From Epiperipatus broadwayi (lineage: Eukaryota; Onychophora; Udeonychophora; Euonychophora; Peripatidae), in the NCBI GenBank assembly GCA_028023455.1, contig JAQFVV010012442.1:1322501-1386500 (forward strand): a stretch of DNA of 64,000 nucleotides, written 5' to 3'. The position numbers and the translations under genes were made by a program. The notes beneath the pieces were generated by a model. It had not been told where the DNA came from. It ran no database searches and saw only the letters and a program-made list of their open reading frames with translations. Below are positions 1-12,867 of this stretch, one piece after another; within the stretch, counting starts at the first letter, position 1; each line of letters opens with the position of its first letter.

Positions 1-2516
1 TTAATTCTAACTTTTTTTTATTGAAGATATAAATTCCCTATCAATACCAAAATGTTCTTTTACATTCTTGAGACTTTTATTTTTTTTGTACAGCTAGTTC
101 ACAGTTATACTTTCTTATATTATTTTCAACTCTTTTCCACACAATTTTACAAAATTTGAGTTATTCAAACATTTTTAATGCATCATTTTTGTATATCTTT
201 ATATACCTATTTTTCTTCATAAATTCTTTAGTCTCACTAAAAATTTTATTGGTCAATTGCTTCTTTTTTCAATTTTTATTACTGTTTTTTTTACAAATAA
301 ACACAAACAAAAAATAACTTTAGTCTCTAACTTTTACAAACTATTTATCAATCCACATCCCACCCTCACCTTTTCAAAAATTAAAATAACATCAAAACTT
401 TTAACTTTTTTAACTTTTTTTTTGTCTAAAAACATGGCCACTTGATTTTTGCCTATAAGGATTTTTTTTTTTTTGGGGGGGGGTATTTGTATACTACAAC
501 TTTTATTTTAACACCAATTTTATTACCTTTTTTTCACAAATCATAACAAACCAAAAATAACTTCTGTCTCTAACTTTTTTCTCAGTGAAGTCAAAGTATT
601 TATCAACCCTCTCCCCCAACAAACTTTAAGAATAAGATAAAAACTTTTGACCTTTTTCAACTTTCGGTTCTTTTTTTAACAATGACTGTATGGGGATTTC
701 TTTTTTTTTTTTTTTTTGCCTTTATTTCTATTATGCAATGTCTATTTTGCAATTTTGAACAAAAAAAATCCATGTCCTATTAATTAGATTTTATGATCCT
801 TTAAAAACACACCACCACAATAAAATTACAATAACATCAAAAATTCAGATGTACATACATTTTGTATATCTTTTTTAGATTTAAAATATGGCAACTTTTT
901 GGGGTATGATGATTGGTATTACACAATTTAATTTTGCCCTTATTATTAATTACATTTTTGGATCTTTTTATTGTTTTCCTACTATGTCTTTAATATTTTA
1001 TTATTAGGAAGTGAATACCTTTGGTTGCAGGAGCCTGACTGACATTGGTAAGTAGTACAATTTATGCACCATTTAATTTGTCTTGTATAATTTATCATGA
1101 AAGCATGAGTTTTCATGTGTGCTCATGTGAATCATGTTTGTCCCTACTCTTTCCCAATGTTTTGCAAATTCAAACTTGTGTAGGGAAGGGTGGGGATTCT
1201 GTGACATTTCTTAGTGAGTCAGATTGTTTGACTTTAGTACAAATGAAATTGCTCTGCTATGGAGATATCAAAACTTGTGGCCACTTATAATCCAACACCA
1301 TCAGATGATACAGTAGTGACCAGTGAATTGTGCAAATTTACATAAAATGTTGTGAAGCACAAAACAGGCTGTAATGTTTCATGAAATGCCATAAAGTGGT
1401 CTGCTCATGGCTAAAATTAACACAATTGTATTCTTAGCGTAAATGTAGGCCACAGAAATGGCATTTTTATGTGCTTTAACACATAAACAGTGCCATCAAG
1501 TGATCAAGACCAGCTATCAAAAGACAACCATATCTCAAATTATTCATGATTATTTTTATTTAAATAAAAATGAGTTAAAAAAAAGAAAAGGTTGAGTAAT
1601 TTATTATTATATCAATAATAAAGGTTTATAATTTATTATCAATATGGTAGATAATTTGAATTAAACCTAGTCGAATTCTAGCAGAATGATTCAAAGAATT
1701 ATATGTAAATTTGTATATGGTGTTATATTATGGAATAATACTGATTACCATGTATCTTTGTCTGTGAATATATTTATTGCTATCCAGTGTATATTCATTT
1801 AATTTAAGAAAAAAGTTTGTTAATTGCTTTCATGTACAACTAATGTAGCCCTGTATCATGGGCTTTTCTTAGATGTTTAACTTGATGAAAATGTAAATTA
1901 TAATTATTTTATTATTGGTTAAATGTTTCGTTTTTTATAGGCAGGTAATGCTGCCTATTATATATAGATTTATGAATATATTTTATATTGTCATTTTAAA
2001 TATAGCTACATTTTTATTAATGATCTAGAATGTTTTATCTAGATATTTGGTTATATTTGATGAATTTTGATTAATGAGCATATTAATAGTGATTTTTTAT
2101 GGTTTAATTTTATGTATAAGATTGTTAGTTGACATTTTTTTTTTATTTTGTTATGAATAATGGATCATATCTTGAATGTGATGAAATGAAACAATTCAAT
2201 AGAATTAATCTTATCAACAACAATAAAACAATGTGTACAATGTCAGGGACAACATTTTTTTTCCAAAACAGTGTACTTCAAATTTCAAATGTATAAATTT
2301 AGAAATATGTAGGTTAAAAATAAAATTGTATCTCTAATGTGCTTAAAATATTGTTAGAGTTACGTGAGTGAGAACAATACAGTAATTGTAAGTAAAAAAT
2401 AAAATATTTAACTTATAAGTCATTTAACTAAAGAAAGAGATCATTTAGTGTGTACAAAAATGAGAAGTTAATTCCATGTAATCTATGTGTTATGTTTAGA
2501 AAAAAATAAACACACA
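1..2516. other. AT-rich region without recognised genes
   Basis: T-rich and A-rich low-complexity DNA. The open frames here (62 and 81 codons at 257-445 and 1045-1290) have no recognisable motif and sit in sequence with no coding character. A splice-like arrangement near 1029-1050 (a pyrimidine/AG followed by a GTAAGT) is too short to call an exon. I see no RNA gene or mobile element that I can name. Confidence 0.5.
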
Positions 2517-2532
2517 GATATATATATATATA

Positions 2533-5170
2533 TTGCACCGTTCAAAATAGTATGCTCACTTAACGAGATTCAAATCCTAAGCAAAAGTACCTCAAATCCG
2601 ATCATGCTCGAGATACACAGGTCTGGAGGAATCCTGAATTCTAACCTATTTGCCTATTGTTCGAATCTCTGACCCAATGAACAACAATTCTGATGACACA
2701 GTAAAATTATTTTAAATCCGTGCCCAGAAGCAAAGCGGAAGAGCATAAGATCAAACTGATGATGATGATCGAGGTCTGACTACCCCAGTTATTACATTTA
2801 TTATAGTTATTTATTAATGCTAAGCTATTAGCTAAAGAAAATAATTCTAAATACTAATGCAAAAATAATAATTCAACAACAAACCAGGATATACATGAAT
2901 TTATATATTTAATAAAATATTGAGAAAACGCATATATATGTTACAAAATGTTTCACGCTATGGGATGACATTGTTTATTTACAAAACTTGGGAATTGTTT
3001 TATAAAATCCCCTTTATTAATTATTGAATGACTACAATTTTATAGAGTGGATTATAACTTGTGTGGAATTTAATATGCTTATTTAATAAACTTTTATTAA
3101 CAGTATGTTGTGGATGCCTAAAATAAATATAACAGATCATGAAAGGTTTAGTAGTAAATGATTTATTTGATAAACAGGCAAAATATACGATCTCAATCAC
3201 TTATCTGCATTATGAAAATCATTATACATATACTTTTATTGGCATTGTTTGTAAAAGACATCTTTGGAGCTTATGCATAAGAAACAAACAATGTGCTATG
3301 TTTACGAGACTCAATTATACAATCATTGATACAAATCAGATTTATGTCTATGGCAATCGATAACGGTTTTAAATGAAAGCAATTTTAAAATTGACATACT
3401 GACTAATTAGCATATTGGTGCATTTCATGAATGAGTCATTATTTCTAGCACCTAACGAAAGGTCAAACAGGCATAAATCCATTAACTAAAACAGTAATGA
3501 TGCTAGCATGTATAAAGAAATACGGATCTTATGGTACTTTGAACTCTTGAGAATGAATGGGGTTGATACGTCCACCATTTTGACGGGACAGTATCGGATG
3601 GAGAGGTTTGGCTTAATGGCTAGAGCACAATCAAAATCCTATAAACCTCGCGTACCACAGAGATTCATATCTCTGATTACGAACGATTTTGAGAACTAAA
3701 GCAATGAAGAAATATATATGTGGAAGTACCATAAGAGAAAGAAAAGGTCTTCCAGCAGCGTTATACATGTACAATAAACTTAATGTACTCTATATTCGAA
3801 AGCCTGTAAAGGGTTTGACTTCTGTGCAATGATATATTTGAATAAAGATCATTCTGAAAATTATACTAGAAAATAACTCTTTAACTAAGACATTACTCTA
3901 ACAAAAATTTTATATTTAATTTCGATTTCCAGATATGTATTAACTGATAAAATTAGCCTCCAGGCATCAACAAGAAAAGGTGAATTAATTATATTAAGGT
4001 TCACGATCTTTTAAAATGAAAATTTAAAGACACATTCAAATAATAAAGTAAAATATGCATCCAAATAAAATGTTTTAAATAAAAAAAACATGAATAACAG
4101 ATGTAAATATAAACCAACCTAGCGAGTGATTTCAGTTTTAAATAAACAAAACTTTATCGATAGATTTCAAATGAAGCTCCCGCTTCTTTCCAGATTAAAC
4201 AATTATTTCCTCCCCTTTTTAAAACTCGCAAGTTTTGTTGTTGACATATTAAAGAAAAATAATTATAGATATATATGTTAAACAAAACAAGTTAAATATT
4301 AATGGAGCCGCTCAAAGCTATATAACATAAATTAAACATGAAAGGCATAGTGAGAACTACATTATACTAATAAGGGATTACAGAGAGAGAATTTCAGAGC
4401 ATAATTAATAGATTTATGGATTAATACATAAATAGAATGTAAGATTTTCATTATATCTTAGATAAACAAATTATTTAAGGACTTTATACTAATGGCAACT
4501 CCACATTAAAGGTTACCTAAGGAAGGCAGCATAGTGGTGTTAATGGCAATCGGCAGTTGGATCAGTGATCATCTTGTATGGCCAGCTGGATGGAACATGG
4601 CAGTTGCTGGCAGACAGTTTTCCAACAGAAAAAGAGAAAAGTGCTTCTTTTCTACTCACAATTCATAGCATCGAGCTTCTCTTGACTTCATAAAATGTTA
4701 CGGTCTTGAAGCCCTTCGAAAGTAAGTGACTGAAAAAGAACTCAACTCATCTGACTAAAATCTCAACTAAAACTAAACTATTTTGTTCTATGGGCCTTTT
4801 ATCCACCTTAATCCTGCCAAGAATGCAATTTCAGTTGCCCACAGTTATTTCTTAATTAAAAAAAAAAACATGTTTGATTAGTAAAATATTTAATTAACAA
4901 AATAAAACAGATAAGGCTGGAAATACCATTTTAGCTATTTTTAGAGATTTGAAAACAACTAAAAAAAAATTTTAATTAAGATTTATATTTTTAATTAATG
5001 AAAACAGTCTGACTATAGATAAAGATAATTTCAGTATTTCAAGCCCTCCCCATCTTTCTTTGTTGCTACATTCCACTAGTTTAATTAAATACACATATAT
5101 AAAAAGATATTTACAATTATATAAAGAAAACAACTAATTTTCAGCAATAAATAATAAAATTATTGCTTTG

Positions 5171-5173
<3 letters not shown>
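2533..5173. other. Unassigned AT-rich DNA between (TA)n tracts
   Basis: The stretch starts where a short (TA)n run at about 2518-2532 meets TTGCACCG. This resembles the TTGTAnC junctions of the DNA elements elsewhere in the window, but I find no matching end. It ends at the (TA)n tract at 5174. ORFs at 3139-3363 and 3508-3699 show no motif. The GC-richer patch at 4490-4720 may be an old repeat, but I cannot name it. Confidence 0.35.

Positions 5174-5222
<49 letters not shown>
5174..5222. repeat. (TA)n microsatellite
   Basis: About 24 uninterrupted TA units. The flanking sequence shows no inverted copies. Confidence 0.95.
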
Positions 5223-5223
<1 letters not shown>

Positions 5224-5403
5224 GCATCACTCACACTACTGTTTTACTTTGCTAAATATTTTATTAATGTTTTTGGATCATTATGCATATAGTGTGTGGG
5301 TGAATGGCATATATTTACAGTGAGGTCTGAATTGCAGGCCCCATAGGAGGTTAGTGTAGATGGTTAAGCATGAAGCTCGTTGATGATTAGATCTTGATTG
5401 CTT

Positions 5404-5405
<2 letters not shown>

Positions 5406-5459
<54 letters not shown>
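5406..5459. repeat. (AT)n microsatellite
   Basis: About 27 uninterrupted AT units, followed by a short (TG)n run. The minus-strand frame through it, an alternating Ile-Tyr chain, is a by-product of the repeat and not a gene. Confidence 0.95.
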
Positions 5460-5463
<4 letters not shown>

Positions 5464-6602
5464 GTGTGTTATATTAGACTGAAATGAAGTTATTGGATTA
5501 CCAATCAATGACAGTAATTGTAAATAGTTCGCACATAAAAATATTTATTATGATTTATGTTCAATTATGTATTCTTAGATGTGTTTAATTTTTTGGTGTT
5601 TAAATCAGTATAGAATAGTATAAATCCTGTATATCTAAACTTATGCTGAAGTAATTAGCTTAGCAATAATTATGGAATGAAATGAAAAAAGAGAGAAAAC
5701 ACCTCAAATTTAGTTTTATATTTTTCTTTTATTCCTAGTTTTTTAAAAGTGATGAAGAAAATAATGTGGCTATCATGTCATTTAGTGCTTCAAGGAAATT
5801 TAAGTGAACAGCTTAATGTAAAAAAAGATGTTTAAACTAATCTAACAAACCACCTACCAGTTTGTGGGGAAATTGTCTGGTATCCAACCAAACTGTAAAG
5901 AAGTACTAAAACCTTATGCTAAATAAGACATGTTTAGAAGTTTTTTCTCCAACATTTAAGAGTGAGAGGAATAAAATGGTGATTATCAATTTCTCTTTTG
6001 GTTATTAGATGTTAAGAATTTCAAGTAAATATATAATTTTTGTTTTTACTCACCATTTACAGAAAGTCAACATAAATAACAACAATAAAAATATTATGTT
6101 AGAATGCAATCTTTTAATTTAATATTAGATTTAGTGACCTATAAATTTCCATACTTTTTGATAGTCTAAAATGTCTTTTAGATGCAATTTTCTAAACCCA
6201 ATACTTGTAAATAATAATTATTTAAAAATTTAAAAAATAAATTATATGACTTTACAAATACACAACAATTTAATGCATAAAAAAAAGGGAACACATCATT
6301 TCTTCTTTTAGACAATACTATGACTATTTTATTCTAAATAAATAAAGTCCATTTAAAATCAAGTCAAACCTTAAAGTGTACAATACATTAATTATAATAA
6401 TAATAATTATTAAATAATTATATTAAATTAGTAATATAAAATGAAAGTTATAAAGTTGTTTAAAATTCTTAGAAATTTGTTCTTTTTGCATTATTATTGA
6501 TTTAATTAATATTAGGTAATATTAGATAACAAACAAAAATATGAAAGAATCAAAATCTTTTCCTATTCAATCTAAGATCAGATTGGCCTGTACTTATGGC
6601 TT
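5460..6602. other. AT-rich DNA, nothing recognised
   Basis: No ORF of note, no RNA gene and no repeat family that I can identify. Confidence 0.45.
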
Positions 6603-6838
6603 ATACTACTACTATTACTACTACTACTGCTACTTCTACTGCTACTACTACTACTGCTATGGCTATTGCTATAGCTATGGCTACTGCTACTACTATTACT
6701 GCTGCTGTTACTATGGCTGCGACTACTCCTGCTACTGCTACTACTGCTATTACTGATAGTGCAGCTGCTACTACTAATACTACTACTGCTACTACTACTA
6801 CTACTACTACTACAACTATTGTTGTTGTTATTGTTATT
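6603..6838. repeat. Degenerate CTA/CTG trinucleotide tract
   Basis: About 235 bases built of ACT, GCT, TAT and related triplets. It is open in several frames on both strands, giving Tyr-rich, Ser-rich and Thr/Ala-rich translations. Openness in many frames is expected for an imperfect triplet repeat and is not evidence of coding. Confidence 0.9.
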
Positions 6839-7251
6839 AACCATTAATAAATCTTGTTTTAAGAGAGTGTGCCTCTTTAAGTTATTTTGGATTTTATATA
6901 ATTATTTTAAAAAATTCTAAATATGAAACAACTTTTTTTATAAACATGTGGCTTTTCTTTAAATGGAACTAATGAAAGGGAAATCGGCAAAAAGTTAACG
7001 GGAAGAGCTATTTCCACATAGAGAAGTTGTTTAATAGTAGTAGTATATTGTATCAGATTATTTTTAGAATTTCATGTAGTGAACAAGATTGTGAATAAAA
7101 AAAAGTTATAAGATGCCTCCCATTATTATTTTTAATGTTTTGACATATATTAGCTTGGTTATTTCTATGTATTTATTTAATATATATTCAACAGATGTTA
7201 ATTATTTAACCATTCACAACTGCTTTAATTTAAAAAAAAAATGGAATGTCA

Positions 7252-8390
7252 TCAATTCAAATTACAAGATTCATTAATTTTAAGATTTGCAACTTGTCCA
7301 TTAACTATATGCTTGTTATTTCTATTAATTAATTTTGCCTCCTTAATTATTCTCTTATTATAGTTCTTCTTGGTACAAAGAATCTTAACATTTTTAATAT
7401 CAAACTTAAATTTATATTTACATGTCTTTTCATGTTCCACAAAATATGAAGCAGTCATTAAATCACTATTATTTTTATTTTTCACATGCTTGTATATTAA
7501 TTCATGCTTGTTTAATCTTTTTTTTTAATATTGCACCTCAATTCACTTATATATGATAACATACATCTAGGAAAAAAATATATAACATTAGTTTTCTGTT
7601 TCACACCTATGACATTTTTAGAATTATCCACTAATTTATTACATTATTTGTAACACAAAATGAAACATTAAACACATCTGTAGAAAGTTTCACTTTGGCA
7701 TTTGAAATATATGGAATAAATATCTATTTTTTATTGTCAATTTTCACCTCCATTAATTCACTATATATTTTTTTTTTAAAATGACATAAAGTTTTGTTAA
7801 TTTGTTTACTCTTATAATCAACTTCAAGTAATTGCTGAGCAAATCTTTCAATATATTTTTAACTTATCAGACTCATAATTTTTCATTATGAAATGAAAAC
7901 AATGTAAAACCTGTCATTTTCTGTGTAATTGGTACTTTTGATTTAAAATTTGTATATCTCTTTTTTTCAATGGTTTGATTATTAATTTATAGCTAACAAA
8001 ATATTATACCTTGTAATAAGTAAATCTCAATATTTAATACCTTAGTCCTCTTCCTTTTCAATAGTCCATTTCAAGCCAATCAAATTACTTAATTGTTTCA
8101 CAAGAAAATTTATAATATAGATAATTCTATAAACATAAACATTATCTACATATCTTTTGTAAATTTTAATATTTTAAAAATACACATATCTAAAATACTC
8201 TGTCATATGTAGATAAAACAAAATTACTAACTTGTGCAATAACAGGCAGGCCAATAGGCCAACTTTTAGGCATTTTATAATATCCATCTTCAAAAAAGCA
8301 ACAATGTTTTCAACACAAATTTTAATGAATCAATAATAAATTGCATCATGAATTTGCAAACACCTTTACTTTTAATTACATTTAATAGTT
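7252..8390 (-). mobile_element. Penelope-like retroelement fragment (decayed), minus strand
   Basis: Penelope-like elements encode a reverse transcriptase joined to a C-terminal GIY-YIG endonuclease. On the minus strand a frame at 7485-7252 reads like the end of the endonuclease region: a Ser-x-Phe-Val-Glu-His block, then an aromatic/Lys stretch, an Ile-Ile-Lys-Glu-Ala block and a late Asn-containing tail. Upstream, at about 8290-8215, the minus strand gives a Gly-Leu-Pro-Val-Ile-Ala-Gln block like the family's G-x-x-M-G-S-P-x-S-P region. The copy aligns by eye with the plus-strand element at 8640-10480 and loses similarity near 8390. Stops and frameshifts break it. The RT class is recognised from motifs; exact ends are inferred. 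Confidence 0.65.
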
Positions 8391-8639
8391 TACATTTAAT
8401 TGATGTCAGTATACTGAGAATGTTAAAGTGAAAATATATAAACTTGGTTTCTTTTTGATAGAAGAATATTATTTGGATGGTCAGAGAATAAAAATTATTA
8501 ACAATATTTTATAAAAAAAAATAAGTATAAAGACTTAAATAATAATGTGTACTATAACATATATAAGCTATGCTATATATCATTATTTTCTGAAAATATA
8601 AAATTATATAAAAAGATAATCCTTTGCAAATTTTTAAAT

Positions 8640-10480
8640 ATATTGGATATCTCTATAAGAGTTTTTAGGGTTTGGAAGAAATACTATTGCTTTATCTTTT
8701 GATTTTGTAGATAGACTTAAAACTCTAGTGATTAATGATAGTGATCTTATTGCTTCATGAGATGTAACAGAAATGTATGGTTCTATTGATAGGGTGGATT
8801 CCTTAAAAGTAGTTGAACATGCATTAAAATTAAAGGTGTTTGCAAATATACGATTCAATTAATTATTGATTCTTTAAAAATTTTTGATGATAATATTATT
8901 GCTTTTTCTGAAGGTAAATATTATAAAATGTCTAAAGTTTGGCATATGGGACTGCCTGTTGTTGCACAAGCTTACAATTTTGTTTTGTCTACATATATGA
9001 GGGTAGTATTTTGAATGTGTGTCATTTTAAAGATTTTAAGATGTATAAATGGTATGCAAATGACATTTTTGTTTGTCGAAATATCAATACTAAAAAATTG
9101 CTTGTAGAGGAGTTAATTCATTTGAATGGCTTAAAACATACTATTGAAAAGGGGTATAACAAACGTATTAGCTGTTTGGATTTAATTATTACAAGACATA
9201 TTATTTGTTAAATTATAATTTATTAAGCAAATCATTGCAAAAAGAAAATATATAAATTCCAAACCGAATGTACCAATTATGCATAAGATTGCAAGTTGTA
9301 GATCTTTTTGTTTTAAATAAGTCAATTATTTTATATAGCGTGATATTTTTACTAACTGTAATATTTAAACAGCATTAAACTGTTGCACATGCACTTTCGA
9401 TTTTAACTATAAAATGAATGAATACAAACACTTAAAACACATGATAAAGTCTTTGGAAAAGATAGAATGGCCATCTATCTTTTCGAACCCAAACGCTTTT
9501 GTATGGGTGAATCTTAAGTGTTTGAAAGTGAAAATGTGAAGATATTAAATAATCACTTTAAATTACTTTTACATGCTTGAATGAATGACACTGGTGAAAT
9601 TTACTAGAATTTACAATATCATTCTTATTTGAAATTAAATGTATGTAAATAAGTCAATTATTTTATATAGTGTGATGTTTTTACAAACTGTATTATTTAA
9701 ACAGCATTAAACTGTTGCACATGCGCTTTGGATTTTAACTATAAATGAATGAATACAAACACTTCAAACACATGATAGAATCTTTGGAAAAGATAGAATG
9801 GCCATCTATTTTTTCGAAACCACACGCTTCTGCATGGGCAAATCTTTTTGTTTTGTAATTAACAATTATGTTGTTACCAGTGTGATAATTTAAATAATAT
9901 TGACATATTTGCCATTGATCTGCTTGATCTTGGTTAGGAGAGTGAACACATTAACTATACTTTATTTCAATTTAAAAAGTTGTCTCATGATGTAAAAGAG
10001 TTGAAGATTGGTAATAAAATATGGATATCTATTCCATATATTGCAAATACTCTATTGAATTTTTTAAGAATGTGTTTTATGTTTCATATTGTGTTACAAA
10101 TAATGTTAATGAATTAGTAAATAATTCTAAATATGGCATACCTGTCAAGCAGAAAAGTAATGTTGTATATCATTTATAGGTAAATTGACATGCAGTATTG
10201 AAATAAAGATTAAGAGGGCATGAATTGTGATGCAAGTGTGTAAAAAGTAAAAAAAAAACAATGATTTAATGACTGCTTCCATTTTTTTTGGATCATCAAA
10301 GAGAATGTAAATATAAATTTAAGTTTAATATTGAATGATTTAAGATATGTCATAAAGAGAAAAACAATAATAAAAGAAAAATTAAGGAGACAATCTTAAT
10401 AAATATGAATAAAATGAATGTAATTAATAGATGAGCTGCTAATTGAAATTTGTGATTCATGGTTTTCAGTTGATGACATT
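8640..10480 (+). mobile_element. Penelope-like retroelement (decayed), plus strand
   Basis: Plus-strand translation shows the ordered blocks of a Penelope-type reverse transcriptase. A motif A region (about 8745-8790) reads Ile-Ala-Ser-stop-Asp-Val-Thr, with the catalytic Asp codon at 8761 directly after a TGA. A Gly-Leu-Pro-Val-Val-Ala-Gln block follows at about 8945-8970. Motif C at 9053-9064 reads Tyr-Ala-Asn-Asp, so the first catalytic Asp is now Asn. Further on, 9961-10290 resembles the linker and start of the GIY-YIG endonuclease (a Val-Val-Tyr block near 10165), and 10260-10330 resembles the endonuclease tail. Several stops and frameshifts and an internal duplication make it inactive. 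Its 5' end faces the 5' end of the minus-strand copy. Confidence 0.7.
9314..9850 (+). repeat. Direct duplication inside the Penelope-like element
   Basis: A block of roughly 200-220 bases starting at 9314 recurs starting at 9647, a spacing of about 333 bases. Both copies begin aaataagtcaattatttta and contain the same aacagcattaaactgttgca stretch and later an aaaagatagaatggccatct stretch. The copies differ by scattered substitutions, so the duplication is old. It separates the reverse transcriptase part from the endonuclease part. Confidence 0.85.
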
Positions 10481-10543
10481 TGCTTCCGCTATGTTTTTTT
10501 GAATTTAATGGCAGCTATTTCTGTTGATTGAAATACTGTATAT

Positions 10544-10576
10544 AATAATTAATTACCATTATATATATATATATAT

Positions 10577-10613
<37 letters not shown>

Positions 10614-10674
10614 GTAATTAATTATTTGTATATGTTTATATATATATATATATATATATAAACATTACAAGCAT
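10544..10674. repeat. (AT)n hairpins with inverted flanks
   Basis: A 16-base segment at 10544-10559 (aataattaattaccat) recurs as its exact reverse complement at 10611-10626, with only (AT)n-type sequence between. Directly after it, ATGTTTA at about 10632 and TAAACAT near 10659 bracket another TA run. Both would fold into long AT-rich hairpins. Confidence 0.85.
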
Positions 10675-11064
10675 AAAGCTAAACTAGTCAATATAAAATC
10701 AAAACTACCCCAAATCCAAAATTAAACCAGTCCAGCATAAAAATAATATAAAAACACAACCTAAGGTTTCACTGCTACAAGCAGATTTCTCAAGTGTAAA
10801 GAACTACAAAAACTACACAATATATATAATATTAAAAACTACCCACAAATCCATTCACTTTCCATCCACCCTTAATATTAAAAGAACTCTTAAATAAGTT
10901 AATTGCTTCAGAATAATAAATTTTCAATAATAAAGACTCTTTAATTCTTCTTTTGATTTCATTTCTCTCGAAGAAGACAACCTTAGCTTCATCAAAATCA
11001 ATAGTGTGGCCTGTATCTTTTTTCATGGACATACGAAGCAGAACTAAGATATCTATTTTTAACT

Positions 11065-11071
11065 CTACTTT

Positions 11072-11115
<44 letters not shown>

Positions 11116-11141
11116 AAAGTAGATATATATATATATATATC

Positions 11142-11183
<42 letters not shown>

Positions 11184-11185
11184 GA
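11065..11185. repeat. Two more (AT)n hairpins
   Basis: The 20 bases at 11065-11084 recur as reverse complement at 11103-11122, around an AT core. Then TCCTTTA at 11140-11146 pairs with TAAAGGA at 11179-11185 across another (TA)n run. The unique part of the first stem is CTACTTTT and its complement. Confidence 0.85.
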
Positions 11186-11600
11186 GTTTGCAATTAACTG
11201 AAAGGAGACCCTTTGATTCCTCTTGGAGGCCTTAAAGGAACCGAGCAAAGAAAATTCCTAATGTCCACTCCATACGTTCTTGTCATTGCAGCTGTTATTA
11301 CTAAGTGATTATTCATATAGTATACAAACATGGATGGGCTGCTCACCAACACACATTAGCCAGCGCGGTGAGTTTATTGGCTTTTTACCTCTGAGTTTAA
11401 GATCAAGAAACACCATGGTCTTTCTTCTCAGTGCCTCATAAGGCAGAATGAATGTTTGTGTAAATGATATTTTTCCAATACGTAAATACAATTATGACAG
11501 ACAAAAATAAAGCATGGCCCTTATTCCCAGGAGGCTGTAAAGTCACCAACCAACCAGCGGTTGGTGGCCGAAGGCAGAGGGTGCTAAGAATCCCCTGATT

Positions 11601-12863
11601 GTGGACTCAGGCTGCCATTTGATGACAACTTTTTATTTAGGTACTTACAACTGCAGATCACTTTCAAGTGAAGGAAAATTGCAAGAATTAGAAGAAGAAT
11701 TGTCTTATATTAAATGGGACATTATTGGACTTTGTGAAGTTAGAAGAAAAGGTGAAGAAACAATTGATTTAAAAAGTAGACATATACTCTATTATAAAGG
11801 CACAAATATTGGAAATACAAGTGGAGTAGGATTCATTATAAATAAAAAGTGGAAGAACAATATTGTGGAAATTGATGGTGTATCGGACAGAGTTGCAAGA
11901 TTATTTATACAACTTAATAGCAGATACCAAATGCAGATAATTCAGGTTTATGCCCCAACAAGTTCTCATAGTGATGAAGTAGTAGAAGATTTTTATATGG
12001 ATGTACAAAAGGCTTTTGATCAGAGTAAACAACATTTTAAAATTGTTATGGGTGACTTTAATGCTAGAATTGGTAGACAAATGAAAGATGAAATTGCTGT
12101 AGGTAATTTTGGTTATGGTAATAGAAATGAGAAAGGACATAGACTTGTGGAGTTTGCAGAAAAAGAAAAACTTTATATTATGAATTCATTTTATGTGAAA
12201 AATGTTAAAAGGAAATGGACATGGAAGCATCCAAATGAAGGTACAAAAGAATTGGATTATATTTTGACTAACAGGAAATACATATTTCAAGATTGTAATG
12301 TTCTTAATAAATTTAACACAGGAAGTGATCATCGATTAGTAAGGTGTAAGTTATGTGTTAATGTAAAACTAGAGAGACAAAAATTATTAAGAAAATCAAT
12401 ATTTAGAGTTGATATTCCTAATCTTCAGAAACATTCTAACGAATTTAAATTAGAACTTACAAATAGGTTTCAAGTGTTAGGAGATTTTGAACATGATTCA
12501 GATTTGAATGAAATTAATATGAAAATAACTGATACACTTTTAAAAACTGCAACAAAGATAGCTGGTAGAAAAAAGCAGCAATTGACTAATAAAATTTCTA
12601 TTGAGACTAGACAATTTATGAAGAAAAGAAGGAATATGAAGATATACAAAAATGATGTATTAAAAAGAATTGAATATCTCGAATTTTATAAAATGGTATG
12701 GAAAAGAGTTGAAAATGATATAAGAAAGTATAACTGTGACATAGCAAGGAAAGCTGTAAAAGAAAATAAAAGTCTCAAGAATGTTAAACAACATTTTGGT
12801 ATTGGTAGGAAATTTTTATCTGCAATAAGAAAAAAGATGGAATTATTACTAAAAGAGAGATGA
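11601..12863 (+). pseudogene. RTE LINE ORF: endonuclease and linker, 5' part
   Basis: A 420-codon open frame. Residues about 10-30 give the Thr-Tyr-Asn-Cys-Arg-Ser-Leu start typical of RTE endonucleases. A Gly-Leu-Cys-Glu-Val-Arg-Arg block near residue 42 carries the metal-binding Glu, and the catalytic Tyr-Ala-Pro-Thr block lies near residue 118. Met-Gly-Asp-Phe-Asn-Ala-Arg near 150 and Gly-Ser-Asp-His-Arg-Leu-Val near 244 supply the catalytic Asp, Asn and His. The region after about residue 250 is the Lys-rich linker leading to the reverse transcriptase. It would nick target DNA to prime reverse transcription. The ORF stops at 12863, five bases before the next frame opens, so the polyprotein is broken here. 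The start could be the ATG at 11601 or lie further upstream. Confidence 0.85.
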
Positions 12864-12867
12864 CATC

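Noticed and set aside
6541-6847. Overlapping Tyr-, Ser- and Thr/Ala-rich ORFs on both strands
   Set aside because: All derive from the degenerate CTA/CTG tract, which is open in most frames.
11901-12140. 79-codon minus-strand ORF
   Set aside because: Antisense shadow of the RTE endonuclease ORF.
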